DNA of 64,000 nucleotides from Micractinium sp. NFX-FRZ (Eukaryota > Chlorophyta > Trebouxiophyceae > Chlorellales > Chlorellaceae), in NCBI GenBank assembly GCA_029339195.1, contig JAPTJF010000057.1:124001-188000 (forward strand), given 5' to 3'. Below the pieces are notes generated by a model. That model saw nothing but the letters and a program-made list of their open reading frames with translations. It had not been told where the DNA came from and did not search any database. The position numbers and the translations under genes were made by a program. Each line of letters opens with the position of its first letter. Position 1 is the stretch's first letter. This document shows, piece after piece, positions 1 through 12,511 of the stretch.

Positions 1-3000
1 CATCCAGGCTGTGAGGACTGCCAGGGCGCGCGGCTGGAGTGGGCGCGGGCGCCCGCCAAAACAGTTCTGGCCGCAGGCAGACGCCGGCGCTCAGGGTGCT
101 CAGGGCACGGCGCCTATCGCAGGCGCTGACGCCGCCACCGCAGCAGCAGGTGGCTCTCAGGAGGCAGCGGGTGCAGCCGGCTCCGCCAGCACGGACAGCG
201 ATGCCGCGGCAGAGGAGCAGGAGGTGCCGTGGCGGCTGCAGCTGGCGGGCGGCGACCTGCCGCAAGAACTGGCCGACGGCGGCGGCGGCGCTGCTACCCC
301 TGGCGCTGGAGCATCTGGGCAGGGCGGCAACCCTGCTGCATCGTTTGCCTGGAAGGACACAGAGCGCACCCGTGAGCCGCTGCAGACGCCATTGTCTGCC
401 TGCCTGCCTGCCCTGCCTGCCTGGCCTGCCTGCTAGATGTGCACCCTCGCAGCTGCTGGGTGCCGGGTGATGCACTGGGCGTCGCAAGTGCGTCTCCCCC
501 AGGTGCATGTCTCGTGGCTGGTGTGCAGCGCCCTGGTCGCCGGCTCGGCAACGAGCCGGCACACCTTGCACACACTCACATTGGCCGCACCTGCGGTCTC
601 TCCCCTCAACTACCCGCCCCCTTGCAGACCTGGAGAAGGTGGTGACGCCTGAGGAGGTGGCAGCCAAGGCGCTCATCCTGCCAGGTGAGGCAAGCTTGTG
701 GCTGGCTCTTAAGGCCCCCTGGTGCCACGGCTTCGATTGTGCCCCCCAGCGTGCCTTCGCAATGCAGCTCGATCCAGCTGGCACTTGCAGGCTTTGGCGT
801 GCAGGCTGACCTCTTCATGCAATGCGCCTGCTGTGCTGCCGCTTGCCGCCCTGTTCTACCGTGGCATCGCAGGCCGGCGCAGTGCGGCGTGTGGCTCCCA
901 TGGCGGCCCATGGTGCATGCTTGCAAGTCAAGAGACCACTCGGCACCTGACACGCTGCCCCACTCGCCCTCTCCCGCTATTTGCAGAGGATGCGTGGTAC
1001 CGCCTGTTCAGCGTGGTAGAAGGCGAGGTGCTGGTGCGCGAATTCCACAGCGCCGACGAGCACCGCCTGCACTTGAGCGGCACCACGTTGGAGGCGGCAG
1101 GTGGGTGGGTGCTGCTGCATGTCCAAGTGTGTAGTAGTGGGCTCGGTTCAGCCTTCTTCAACAGGCGGCCTCATCTGGTATCTGTGGTTCAGTTTATGGT
1201 TTGCACAGCAGAAACAGGGCAGGAAGCCTGCTCTTCTGTGCAACTGAGCACGCCTGCCTGCTTCCAACTCTTCCTGCCCGTGTCCCGCCTGCCTCCACGC
1301 GTGCCCTGCAGACCTGTTTGAGCAGTACAACCTCGCGCCGGGCACCAGCATCCTGCTGCGACTCAGGCCGCCAAAGAAGGTTGCCGCCCTGGGCGGCTCC
1401 AGCACCGCTGCGCGCAGCGGGCGCGGGCGTGGGCGCGGCAGCGGAGGCGGCCAGGCCGCTGCTGAGGTGGAGCTGCCGGTGGTGGAGCTCCAGGTGCTGT
1501 GGCCAGCTCTGCAGCCGACGGTCGGGCCAGCCTTGGCTCGTGGTGCCGCCCCAGCCTCTGAGGCTGAGCAGCTGCGCCAGCAGGGGCAGCAGGGCGGCGA
1601 GCCGCAGGCTGAAGGGCCGCCGCACCCGCCGTGCCAAGAGTGTGGCACCACCACCACGGAGCAGTGGCGGCGCCATCCAGAGGGGCATGGGCACACTCTG
1701 TGTGACGAGTGCGGCAAGCGCGCGTGGCAGCTGCACCGGGAGCGCCACGGCCTGCAGGTGGACCTCCTTGTCAGTGGGCAGGAGGAGGAGCAGCCTGAGC
1801 TGGGGTGGTCGCAGCCGGAGGCAGAGGTGCCGGCTGCCGCAGTTCAGCAGGCGCAGCTGCAGCCAGCTCGGCCGGAGGACGGGGCAGGCGAGGAGGACGG
1901 CCAGCAGCGGGAGCCCGTGTGCACCCACTGCGGTGCCGACTGCACGTCGCAGAGGAAGTACAAGCACCCTGGCACCGGGCAGCGGCTGTGCAGTACATGC
2001 CGGGCCGCGGTCACCAGGCACGGGCACCTACCGGCGCTTGGCGGCCAGCAGGCAGCAGAGGCGGCAGTGGAAGAGGAGGCAGCCGACGCGGCAACGCAGG
2101 GGCCGGCACAGCAGGGCCAGCAGCAGCAGCTCCCCACGGTGTCGCTGGCCAGCGGGCAGCAGCCAGCTTGCACGCACTGCGGCGCAGGCTGCACGGGTGC
2201 CAGGCATTACCGGCACCCCGCCACTGGCGAGCGGCTGTGCGGCAGGTGCAGGATGACCATGGCCAAGCGCCGGGGGAAGCTGCCGGCGCCCGGCGGCCAG
2301 CCGGCAGAGGAGGAGCAGGCAGCAGAGGAACACGTGGAGGAGGAGGAAGAGGGAGAGGAGGAGGAGGCAGGTGGAGAGAAGCCGGAAGTGTGCACCCACT
2401 GCGGCGCAGACAGCACCAGCCGCTGGATGCGTCACGCCACCACACGCTTGCTGCTGTGCAACCCGTGCGGTGTGTGGGCGCACCGGCACGACGGGCAGCT
2501 GCCGCCGGTGGACGATGCAGAGCAGCCTGTGTGCACCCACTGCGGCGACCAGTGCACTGGGCCCAGGAAGTACCGGCATCCAGACAGCGGGCAGCGGCTT
2601 TGCGGCACCTGCCGGATGAAGATGGCAAAGCGCGGGCAGCTGCCGGCGCTTGACCAGCAGGCAGCAGCGAATGAGGCAGGGGAGGGGAGCGGGAAGCAGC
2701 CGCCGCCGCCGCCGCCGCAGCAGCAGCAGCAGCAGCACTTGGCAGAGGACGTGGGCACAGCAAGTGCAGGCCAGGGGCAGCCTGTGTGTGGCCACTGCGG
2801 CACGGACAGCACCCACCAATGGCGGCGCCACCCCACCACACACGCCCGGCTGTGCAACAGGTGTGGCAATTGGGCGCGCAAGCACGACGGGCGACTGCCA
2901 GCGGTGGATGACGCGCAGCAGCCGGTGTGCACCCACTGCAGCGCACCGTGCACTGGGGCCAGAACCTTCAGGGACCCTACCACTGGCCAGCGGCTGTGCA

Positions 3001-6000
3001 GCAGCTGCCGGGCGGCCATCACCCATCAAGGGCAGCTGCCAGCTCTAGGCAGCGAGGAGGAAGGGGAGCAGCAGGAGGCGGCAGAGACGGAGGAGGAGGA
3101 GGAGGAGGAGGAGGAGGAGGCGGCGGAGGAGGAGGAGGAGCAGCCGGCTTGCGCCGAGTGCGGCGTGCAGTGCACCAGCAAATACAAGTACCGGCACCCG
3201 GGCACTGGCCAGCGGGTGTGCGCCAGCTGCCGCATGGCCCTGGGGCGGCGCGCGCAGACGGCGGTGCTTGGCAGCCAGCAGCAGGAAGATGAGGCAGCAG
3301 TGGAGGCGGAGGAGGCGCAGCGCGTGTGCAGCCACTGCGGCACGGACAGCACCAGCAGATGGCGGCGGCACCCCACCACGCATGAGCATTTGTGCAACAG
3401 GTGCAGGCAGTCCCTCGACCGCCATGGCGGGCAGCTGCCACCGCTGGACGAGGCAGTGTGCGCACATTGTGGCGCACTGTGCACGGGGGGCAGGAAGTGT
3501 CGACACCCTGCCACTGGCCAGCGGCTTTGCGGCAGCTGCCGGACGAAACTGGCAAAGCACGGGCAGCTGCCGGTGCTGGGCAGCGAGGAGGAGGAAGAGG
3601 CGGAGGAGGAGGAGGCAGCAGAGGAGGCGGAGGAAGAGGAGCAGCAGCAGCAGCAGCTGGAGGAGGTGCAGCAGCTGGTGTGCACCCACTGCGGCACAGA
3701 CAGGTCCAGGAAGTGGAGGAGGCACCCAACCACGCTGGCGCGGCTGTGCGGCAGGTGTGGGCAGTGGGCACGCAGGCATGAAGGGCAGCTGCCGCAACTG
3801 CAGCAGGCAGAAGAGGATGGGGCACAGGAGGCGGACGAGGAGCAGCGGGTGTGCAGCCACTGCGGCACGGACAGCACCCCCGGCTGGCAGCGCCACCCCA
3901 CCACGCGCGCCCGGCTGTGCAGCAGGTGCGGTAGTTGGGCGCGCCGGCACGAAGGCCAGCTGCCGGCACTTGGCAGCATGGAGGAAGAAGAGGAGGCGGC
4001 AGCGGTGGAGATTACAGACGGGGAAGGGGAGCAGCGGGTGTGCACACATTGTGGCACGGACAGCACCTCACAATGGCGGCGCCACCCAGCAACACGCATG
4101 CGGCTGTGCAACATGTGCGGGCAATGGGTGAGCAAGCATGGCGGGCAGCTGCCGCCGCTACAGCCAGCAGCGGAGGAGGAGGAAGAGGAGGAAGAGGGGG
4201 AGCAGCTGCTCAGCCGTGTTGGCCGCAAGCATCCCAAGCAGCAGCAGGAGTTGCAGCAGGGGGGCACGGCGAAGGCCAGGGCCAAGCGCCTGGCACATGC
4301 TGAAGTGCACACGGAGAAGGCGGAGGATGCTGCGGCAGAGCAGCAGCAGAGCAAGACGCGGCGGCAGGTGCAGCTGAGGGGTGCGGCAGGCGCGCCAGCG
4401 TCGCCGCATGCAGCCAGTGGGCACAAGCGCGGGCAGCAGCAAGGGGCGGGTGAGGGGCGGGACCTGCCCCTACCTTTGCCCGCCGACGCACCCGTCCCCG
4501 TCCGCAAGCGCCAGAGGCAGCAGCAGCAGCTGCCTGAGCTACAGCCCGAGGTGCCGGCACAGGGTGCAGCAGCACTGGCAGCAGCTGTGCCTGCAGTGCA
4601 GCCAGCGCGTCACAAGCGGCGTCGCGGCGAGCCCGATGCAGCAGCGGCAGCAGCTGCTGCGGCAGGTGCGGCAGGCGGCAGCCAGCAGGCAGGCTCCGCT
4701 GGACGTGCTGCAAAGCGCCGTCTGCAGCAGCAAGAGCCCCAGCAGCCCCAGCCCCAGCAGCCGCAAGAGCAGCAGCCAGACTCTGCGGCTGCTGCTGCAG
4801 CAGCGGAGGCGCCTGGCGCAGCAGCACGCGGCAAAGGTGGCGGCCCCTGCTTCTGGCTGGATGCCGAGCACACAGGTGAGAGTGCGATTCCAGTGGTGGA
4901 TGGTCGGTTGGAGCCACACACTGTATGCATGCAGCAGGCTGGGCCTGCCCTGGTTGCCTGCGTGCCTGCTCCTGAAGGTCTGGCGAGGCTCTTTCATGTA
5001 ATGAGTAGGCGCCGTCTGAACAGCAGCAGTTTGCCTTGCTGCTCATCTCGGCGTCCTCACGTCCCTCCCCTTGACAATCCCCGAACCCTCCTCTTGTCTG
5101 CTGCAGCCCTGCAAGTGGAGGTGTCTGACTTCTGCATGAAGAACGGCTGCCTGCGCATGCCAGGTGCGTGGGGCTGCTTGAGCACAGGGCATATGGCATG
5201 TGCAAAACCGTCTTGGGCTGTGCGGGCTGGGCATGGGGGTTCTGTGCCTGTCGTGTTCTGGCTCTGCCTGCTCTGCCTGCTTTGCCCTGCCTGCCTTTCG
5301 ATATGTGCCACAAATCGGCATGTGTGCCGAATGCACATTGTTGTGGTAACGCTTGTTGTTCGACACGTCCCACCCCTGCAGCCGGCATGGCTGCTGACCT
5401 GGCTGGTCTGCCCAGCGGCGGCACGCTGTTCCTGCGCTGTTCCGGGGACCGGGACGCCACCAAGTGGCATGTGCAGCTACAGAAGGGCAGCATTGATGCG
5501 CAGGGTGAGTTGAAGCTGAGTGGCTGAAGTGCTACACATCCTGGTGCTGCCCATGTGTGCTGGCCACAGGCATGTTGGGGCAGGCTGCAGGCTGGTGCTG
5601 CCCCTCCGCACCTCGGCCCGCCCGTGCCGCTTATTCAGGCCGCCTCGCGGTGCGTGCATTCACCCTGCGCTCCTTCAGCTTGCCCCTGCCCTGGCCCACA
5701 CCCCATCTGTTCATACCACCCTCACGGCTCCCAACGCCTCCTCTCGCCCCACTCAGAGCTGTTCCGGCGGCTGGAGGTGTGCGCTGGAGACCGACTGCTG
5801 GTGAGCCTCGGCGAGCGGGGGTCCCTGCGGTTGAAGCGGCCTCTGCTGGTGGCTGCCAAGCTGGCACCTGGCGAGGATGGCGTTGCAGCCCTGCACAGGC
5901 TGGATGCGCCAAAGGCAGCGCCGCCGCAGCCCGCTGCAGCCAAGCCAGCGCTTGCGGCCGAGCCGCCTGGCGCGAACGCACAGGCAGCCAAGCAGCCTGC

Positions 6001-7252
6001 CGCCGCTGCCGCTGCCACTGGGCTTCGTGAGCAGGAGGCCCCAGATGCTGCTTCGCCAGCGGGGTTGCCACAGCAGGTGCAGCAGGCGCAGCAGCAGCAG
6101 CGGCAGCAGCTCCAGGTGGCCCCTGTTGTCGAGGAGGAGGCAGGCAGCCAAGCAGGCAGCCAGGCAGGCAGCGCTGGAGCGCAACGCGCGCACCCAGGCG
6201 TGCTGCATCAGGAGCAGTCGCCACGGGAGGCAGAGCAGCCGCGGGAGCAGCAGCAGCAGCAGGAGCAGCAGCAGCATTCGCAGCCCCAGATGCGGGCAGC
6301 CGCACCGGCGCAGGGAGCAGTGCAGGCCGTGGCAACTCGTATGTTCCATCTTGCAGCGCAGCAGCCTGAGATGTCGTCCGCGCCACGCCACGCAGCAGCA
6401 GCAGCAGCAGCGGCGGCGGCCGCAGCGGTGGGACCGCCAGGGGCCATGCCACCGCCAGCTGGCAGGCACCCGCGCCCCGCGGGTGCCCCACAGCCGCTGC
6501 CGCCCGCCCGCCCAGCGCAGACCACTGGTTGGGCCGACTATGCAGCGCATCTGCAGCAGCAGCAGCAGCAGCAGCATGTGGCTCCGTTCACTGCCGTGCC
6601 GCAGCAGCACACAGCACCTCTGGTTCCGCACTCCCACATGGCGCCACCGCAGCTGCAGCAGGCGGGCGCCCCGGGGCCGGCAGGCGGCGCGGCAATGCTG
6701 TCACAGCATGCCGCCGCAGGCGCAGGCGTGGCGGCCTACCCGGCGGCCTCGGCGGTGGCGCCGCCCCCCGCGCCGGCCGCCCCCGGAGCCCCCAGCGGGC
6801 GGCGGCCCCTCATAGATCGCCTGATCGACGCTTTCTTCCACGACCCGGATGCGGAGGCTGCCGGCATCACCTGGCCCATGCTGGTGGAGCTGTCGCTGCA
6901 GTGGAGGGAGGAGGGCGGGCTGGACGAGGAGCGCGACACGCGGGTGGGTTGTGGCAGCGGTGGTGGTGGTGTGTGCCGGCACAGCAAGGGCAAGGCGGGC
7001 AGCATGTGTGGGGCGTGCTGCAAGAGGCGAGCGCTTGTCCAGCAGGTCCGCTTGTGTTGCCTGAGCACACCGGACGCCTGTGCTGACGTGCCCTTGCCCT
7101 GCTGGTGTGTATGTCCACAGGCGCGGCTCCTGCACATGGCGCTAGATAGCAAGCGCTACGCATTCGTGCTAGGCGCGCTCAAGAAGTTTTCGGAAGCCCC
7201 TGTCGCGGCACCGCTGAACCAGCCCACCAAGGCGCCGCAGCAGCAGCCGTGA
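1..7252 (+). CDS. Gene A: AT-hook, two B3-like domains and a 13-finger GATA-like array (5' partial)
   Basis: Model: join(<1..371, 628..684, 987..1100, 1312..4875, 5107..5163, 5382..5504, 5757..6943, 7121..7252), about 1867 residues in the window; all junctions are GT-AG and phase-consistent. The start codon lies upstream of the window. An AT-hook (SGRGRPPK) opens the visible part. Exons 2-4 encode a B3-like fold (VVTPEEVAAKALILP, then LAPGTSILLRL), about residues 124-195. Thirteen fingers C-x2-C-x18/19-C-x2-C follow (about 288-1127), joined by Glu- and Gln-rich linkers. GATA-like fingers (CSHCGTDSTPGWQRHPTTRA) alternate with a second type (CTHCGAGCTGARHYRHPATG). A second, better B3 domain spans exons 4-7 (EVSDFCMKNGCLRMP, FRRLEVCAGDRLLVSL). 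The last two exons carry the family C-terminal module (RRPLIDRLIDAFF, then LLHMALDSKRYAFVL). It is probably a nuclear DNA-binding protein. That role is inferred from the domains; the combination is not one I recognise. Confidence 0.8.
1632..4150 (+). repeat. Tandem array of 13 zinc-finger repeats in gene A
   Basis: Thirteen imperfect coding repeats, each about 100-130 bases of finger plus a variable linker. Each encodes C-x2-C, 18 or 19 residues, C-x2-C, and usually a HxGQLP tail. Type A (W-R-R-H-P core) and type B (K-Y-R-H-P core) units are interspersed. Linkers are GAG-rich (poly-Glu), CAG-rich (poly-Gln) or, near 2700, CCG-rich (poly-Pro). The array is close in sequence to the one at 61455-64000. 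Confidence 0.9.
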
Positions 7253-8334
7253 GGGCGTGGCGCCTGGCGCTGCCGAAGCGGCACCCACGCTGAGCTGGCA
7301 GCAGCGCACCTGACCTTGCCGCCGCCGGCTTTTCCCCTGCACACAACCGTCAGGCCTTTGCGCTTGTCCACACACACGCATACACACAAAACAAGATTGG
7401 CGCTGCAAGCGCACGCGTCACATCGCCTTGCTTACTCCTGGCAGCTGCACGTGTGCAGCAGCCGCTGACATGACACCATCTGTTTGTTCTGCCCCACGTT
7501 TTGGCAGCTGTCCCCCTCCTTTGGCAGCATTTGGCAGCAACCCTCTACTGTGTGGAGTCCTGCTATGCTTTGTCTGCCATCCCCATTGACTCTGTTTCGT
7601 TACCAACTGCCTGCGTCTCGTTGCGGGGTTGCCTGGGAATCGACATACCTGACCTGCTGACCCCACCTCCCGTGCCCTGATTAAGCGCTGCACCCTTCCT
7701 GGCCACCTGCCATAGCGCTTTACACCCTGCTCTACCTTGCAACATGCCCCACATCTTTGCTTGTACAGACGGCCGTATTGTGGTTCCAAATTATAGTGCA
7801 CAGTTGCTGCCTGCCCGCCCAAGGGTGCTCGGCCCTTGGTCTCCCAGCCTGGCCACGGCGGCGCTCGTCGGTGGGCACCTGCGGTGGTATCTTCCTGCTG
7901 CTAGTGTGATTCCAGCCTCTCCGGGCATTGCATGCATGTCTCTGCCTTTGCGCATCAGCTTCCCACACTGTGAGCCACAAGCTTTTGCTCCTTGCAACTG
8001 ACATTCAGCCTGGCGGAACCCTCTTGGCCAAGGCAAGCCCAAACTAGCGGACAAGTGTCTAGATCGCGAGATCGGCAATGCTTCATCAAGTGGTGCGCAA
8101 TTGAGGAAGCCCTGCTGGGAGAAGAGCTCGCCGACCTTGCGCGCCACGGTGGCCGAGTGAGAGGGATGTCGGGCCAGGCACCGGCCCGGCACATATGCGC
8201 ACCGCCCGTTTGGTACCTAACGTCAATCGCCAGACTCTAGCCCTGCCTTGCGTGGGGGAGCAGTTGGAGATAGTGCAGAAGAGAGCCCCAGCAGCAGCCT
8301 CAGCCACTTTCGGCGGTTTCCCGGCCCACAAGCC
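7253..8334. other. Gene-free interval: 3' UTR of gene A and 5' region of gene B
   Basis: About 1.1 kb of lower-GC sequence between two genes on the same strand. I find no convincing coding exon, and no TGTAA motif that would mark the 3' end of gene A. The second half should hold the promoter and 5' UTR of the transporter gene, but no clear TATA box is visible. Confidence 0.6.
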
Positions 8335-11300
8335 ATGCGGCTGGGCATCACCCAGAAATGCTTGCAAGCCAGCACTAGCGGCCGTGAGGAGCCGCTGCTC
8401 AGGTGCGGGCCGCCAGACCACACAACCTGGGATAAGGGGGCAAAGCAGCCTGCTTTCCGTGACTCACAATTGCATCGCGCTTCCCGAACGTCGTGCAGGC
8501 TGGCGCCGCGCGCCGTGGCCAGGGCCGCCCTCCGCCTAGCGGCGCCGCTGCCGCTGCCGCCGCTCACCCTGCAGCTGCCGCGCAAGGTGAGGCTGCTTGC
8601 CTGCAGTTGCGCATGAAGCACGCACCAGTGCAGCATCCGCAGCGTCTGCCACTCCAACAATCCGCATGCGCCCGCCCTGACCCGCCCTCCCGCACCTGCT
8701 GCTCGCAGGCCGGCTGCCCGGGCGCGCCGCTCCGGGCGCGCCTGGCGCCGTTGCATGCGCACTTCATCAGCACTTCAGCTGGCGGCGAGGGCGGCGAGGC
8801 GGCCCTGGGCAGCAGCTATGACGACACAGAGGTAGTCAGCGGCTCCTACACCAGCTCGCTGAGCAGCGGCAGCGGCAGCGAAGGGGGCGGGGGCGCTGCC
8901 GCCAGCATTGTGCTGGAGAAGCCAGGCTGGCAGCGGCGGTGGACCATGGTGGCCATGTGCTTTGTGGCCTTCATGGTGAGGCGGTGCTGCAGCAAGGGGG
9001 GCTTGTGCTTGGAAGAAGGCCGCGTGCAGCGCAGTGCATGCATGCATGGCCAGCGGCGGGCGGGATTCTGCCGCGTGCCGTGGCCCAGCCTAGCTGTCCG
9101 GCGGGCCGCGCCCTTTGCCCATATGCCAACCGCACCAGATCGTTTGGCCAGCCGCACACCTGCCCCTGCTCGCTTCTCCCCCCCCCCGCCTTGCTCCCGC
9201 CGGCTCACAAAGAAACGTCCTTTGAGCTCGCCTGGGTGCCCCTTGGACTGCTTGTGACCTGTCGCCCGCCCCCGCCCCCGCCCCACGCGTGCCTCCCCAC
9301 CCACCACAGCTGTGCAACATGGACCGCGTGAACATGTCGATCGCCATCCTGCCCATCTCCCAGCACTTCCAGTGGTCCTCAGCCACCATTGGGCTAGTGC
9401 AATCGTCCTTCTTCTGGGGCTACCTACTCACACAGGTCAGCAGAGGAGGGGGGTGGGTGGGTGGGTGGGTTGGGGTGAGGTGGCTTGTGCCAGCCTTCTT
9501 TGATTGCAGCCTCCCTTTTGTCATATGCAGGCAGCCGCTCGTACACATGGCCCTCCAGCCCCGGCTGCCCTCAACCGGCCGCACGCTGCCCGCCCTCTCT
9601 TGCCTGACCACGCCCTGCACCCGACCCCTCCCCTGCCGCGCGCAGGTTGCCGGCGGCGTGTGGGCCGACCGTTTTGGCGGCAAGAAGGTGCTGGGGCTGG
9701 GTGTGCTGTGGTGGAGCCTCGCCACGGTGCTGACCCCCATTGCGGCCCGGATCAGCCTGCCGGTGCTGCTGGCGGCGCGCGCCTGCATGGGCATCGGCGA
9801 GGGGGTGGCCATGCCGGCCATGAACAACCTGCTGTCCAAGTGAGTGCGGGGGTGGGGGCGGGTGCGGGGGCAGCCTGCTGCCCGCGCAAGGGGAGCAGGC
9901 TGGGGGGGGGCAGCATGTTGCGAGGCGTAATGGGTGGTGCGGGCGGGGCGAGATCAGAGGGGGGACAGGGCGGGGGGCTGCCGCTGCTGCTGGCGGGGAC
10001 AGCCTTCTTACCTGAGCAGTTCTTACCTCCACTGCTCTGTACCCCGCCCGCCCTGCCCGCTGCCCGCCACGCGCCCTGCCCCACTGCCTACTCCCGGCCC
10101 ACCCGCGCTCCGCCTCACCTCCCTGCCCCCCACCCCGCCTTGCCCTCCCCGCCCCGACCGCCGCGCAGGTGGGTCCCCGTGCGCGAGCGCTCCCGCTCCC
10201 TCTCCCTCGTCTACAGCGGCATGTACACGGGCAGCATGCTGGGGCTGGCGGCCTCCCCCCAGATGATCTCCTCCTGGGGCTGGTCATCTGTGTTCTACAT
10301 CTTTGGAATAGCGGGGGTGGCGTGGTTCCTGTGGTGGGACCGCAAGGCGGCAGCCGCGCCCGGCGACGACCCGGCCATCAGCGAGGTGGGGCGGGGGCGG
10401 GGGCGGGAGGGTGGGGGACAGAGGGCTGGGCACGGGCGGCGGGGCAGAGGGAGGGGTAGCGTGGGAGAGGCAAGGGGGGAGCACAAGGCGCACAGGTGGC
10501 TGGTGCTGGCGCTGGTGCTGGTTTGAGCGGGCAGGGTTGCATGCATGTCACCACGCTTGCCTGCCCTGCTTGATCCCGAGCTGCGCTGCATCATGCGCAA
10601 GCAGCGCCCACCACAGCGCCCGCCCCCTCCTGGTCCTGACCCCTGGCCGCTCCCCCCCCCCCGCCCTCCTTTCCCCCCCGCCAGGCCGAGCTGCGCTACA
10701 TCACGCGCAACACCGCCCCCGCGCGCCCCCCGCTGGACGCCATCCCTTGGAAGCTGCTGCTCTCCAAGCCCGCCACCTGGGCCCTCATCATCTGCCACTT
10801 CTGCCACAACTGGGGCACCTTCATCCTGCTCACCTGGATGCCCACGTACTACAACCAGGTAGGTGGGGAGGCTGCACCTGGGAGAAGGGCCGAGGTTTCA
10901 AAGGGGCGAGGGGTGCCAAGGCTCAGGGGGGGAGGGGTGCCAAGGCTGTTGATGTGCCACAGGTGCGGTGCGTGCAAGCTAGGCATCGAGGGACAGGGGT
11001 TTCAGCCCGCTGGACACGCAATTCCCGCCTGCCACAACAAGGCCAGGCACCCACGCTCCCCCCTTGCCACGCGCCCCACTCACTCGCCCCTGTTCCTCTT
11101 GTTTACATGCTGCTCCCTCCGCCCCAACAGGTGCTGGGCCTGGACCTCAAGTCCTCCGGCTTCTACTCGGTGCTGCCCTGGGTGACGATGGCGATTGCCG
11201 CCAACGTGGGCGGCTGGATCGCCGACGGGCTGGTGGAGAAGGGCTGGAGCGTGACCACCGTGCGCAAGGTCATGCAGACGGTGCGCGGGGGGGGCGGGGG

Positions 11301-12511
11301 CGGGGGTGGTGGGGGTGGTCGGGCCACTGGGAGGGCAGGGGTGGGGGGCACTTCGCTGCTGCACCACTACGCTCAGCCTGGCCGCGACCAGGTAGATGCA
11401 TCCTCTGACCCTGCCTCTGCGCCCTGGCTCCTTCCCTGCTTCCCACCCCATGCCTGTGGGCCTGCCGCTGAGCTCGTCTGCTGTACCACTCCCCCTGTTG
11501 CCCCCCTCTCACCTCTCCGACCCCTGCCCTTGCCTCTCTCTCCCCCTCGCCCCGCCCCCGCCCCCGCCCGCAGATTGGCTTCCTGGGCCCCGCCTTCTTC
11601 CTGACCCAGCTGGGCAACATCACGACGGTGACGGGGGCGGTGGCCTGCATGATGGCGGCCCAGGGCCTGGACGCCTTCTCACAGGTGGGGCGACAGCACA
11701 CAGCAACAGTGTGTGTGGGGGGGTTCTCGGGCGGGGTGGCGGCCTGCATGCCTGGTCGCACAAGGCTGGCCGCCGTATCTTTGCATGAGGGGGCAGTGCG
11801 GGGGTGAGCGTGGGGTGGGAGGCCTGGGGTGGCAAGCCTTCGATGGATCGCTGAGGTTGAACTACCCGGCCCCCGACTGCTGCTGTCCTGACCGCCTTGT
11901 GTGCCTGACTGCTCGCCGCCTCACCGTCCCTTTGCTTCCCCCCCCCTGCAGAGCGGGCTGTACAGCAACCACGCCGACATTGGGCCTCGCTACGCGGGGG
12001 TGCTGCTGGGGCTGAGCAACACGGCGGGCGTGCTGGCGGGCGTGCTGGGCACCGCCGCCACTGGCTTCATCCTGCAGAACGGGTCGTGGAAGCAGGTGCG
12101 TGGTGTGCGGTGGGCGGGTAGGAGGTGTGCTGACCGCGGGCCACCGCCGCTGCCGGCGTGGTGTGCGGTGGGATGGGCCCAGGAAGCAGGTGGGCTGCTG
12201 GCATGGTGGGTAGGGGTGGGGGAGCTTGGCGCCCCCCTGGCTGTAGGCTAGAATGGCCATGCCTTCTGCTCAATGCGGTGGGGCCTTATGCCGGGGACTG
12301 CGCCCCTGCCTTGTGCTGTGCTGCGCTGTGCGCACCTTGCACAACAGCACGCCATGCACTGTGCGCCGCCGTCGTGACCCCGCGCCCCCGCCTGCCCTCC
12401 CTGCGCTGTGCGCGCTTTGCTCTGCAGGTGTGGAGCGTGGCTGTCGCGCTCTACCTGGTGGGCACCGTGGTGTGGAACCTGTTTGCCACTGGGGAGAAGG
12501 TGTTTGACTGA
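8335..12511 (+). CDS. Gene B: plastid PHT4/SLC17-type anion (phosphate or ascorbate) transporter, MFS
   Basis: Model: join(8335..8586, 8709..8975, 9310..9435, 9646..9839, 10169..10385, 10685..10858, 11131..11280, 11574..11684, 11952..12095, 12428..12511); 572 residues, all junctions in phase. The first about 120 residues are basic, Ala/Ser/Leu-rich and lack a helical hairpin, as in a chloroplast transit peptide. The MFS core begins with CNMDRVNMSIAILPI, a signature of the SLC17/PHT4 group. The loop motif GGVWADRFGGKK follows, then about twelve hydrophobic segments to a short C-terminus. Length and order fit plant PHT4 proteins, which move phosphate or ascorbate across plastid membranes using Na+ or H+ gradients. 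The substrate cannot be read from sequence. The start is the first in-frame ATG, and the first exon is the least certain. A TGTAA lies 0.86 kb past the stop. Confidence 0.88.

Noticed and set aside
1632..4150. Regularly spaced repeats that could suggest a CRISPR array or satellite
   Set aside because: The repeats are coding, imperfect, and each preserves four Cys codons; the spacers encode acidic or Gln-rich linkers.
3026..4507. Long minus-strand open frame opposite the gene A finger array
   Set aside because: Repeating Cys/Ser/Pro pattern mirrors the finger repeats on the plus strand, so it is a shadow of a high-GC coding repeat.
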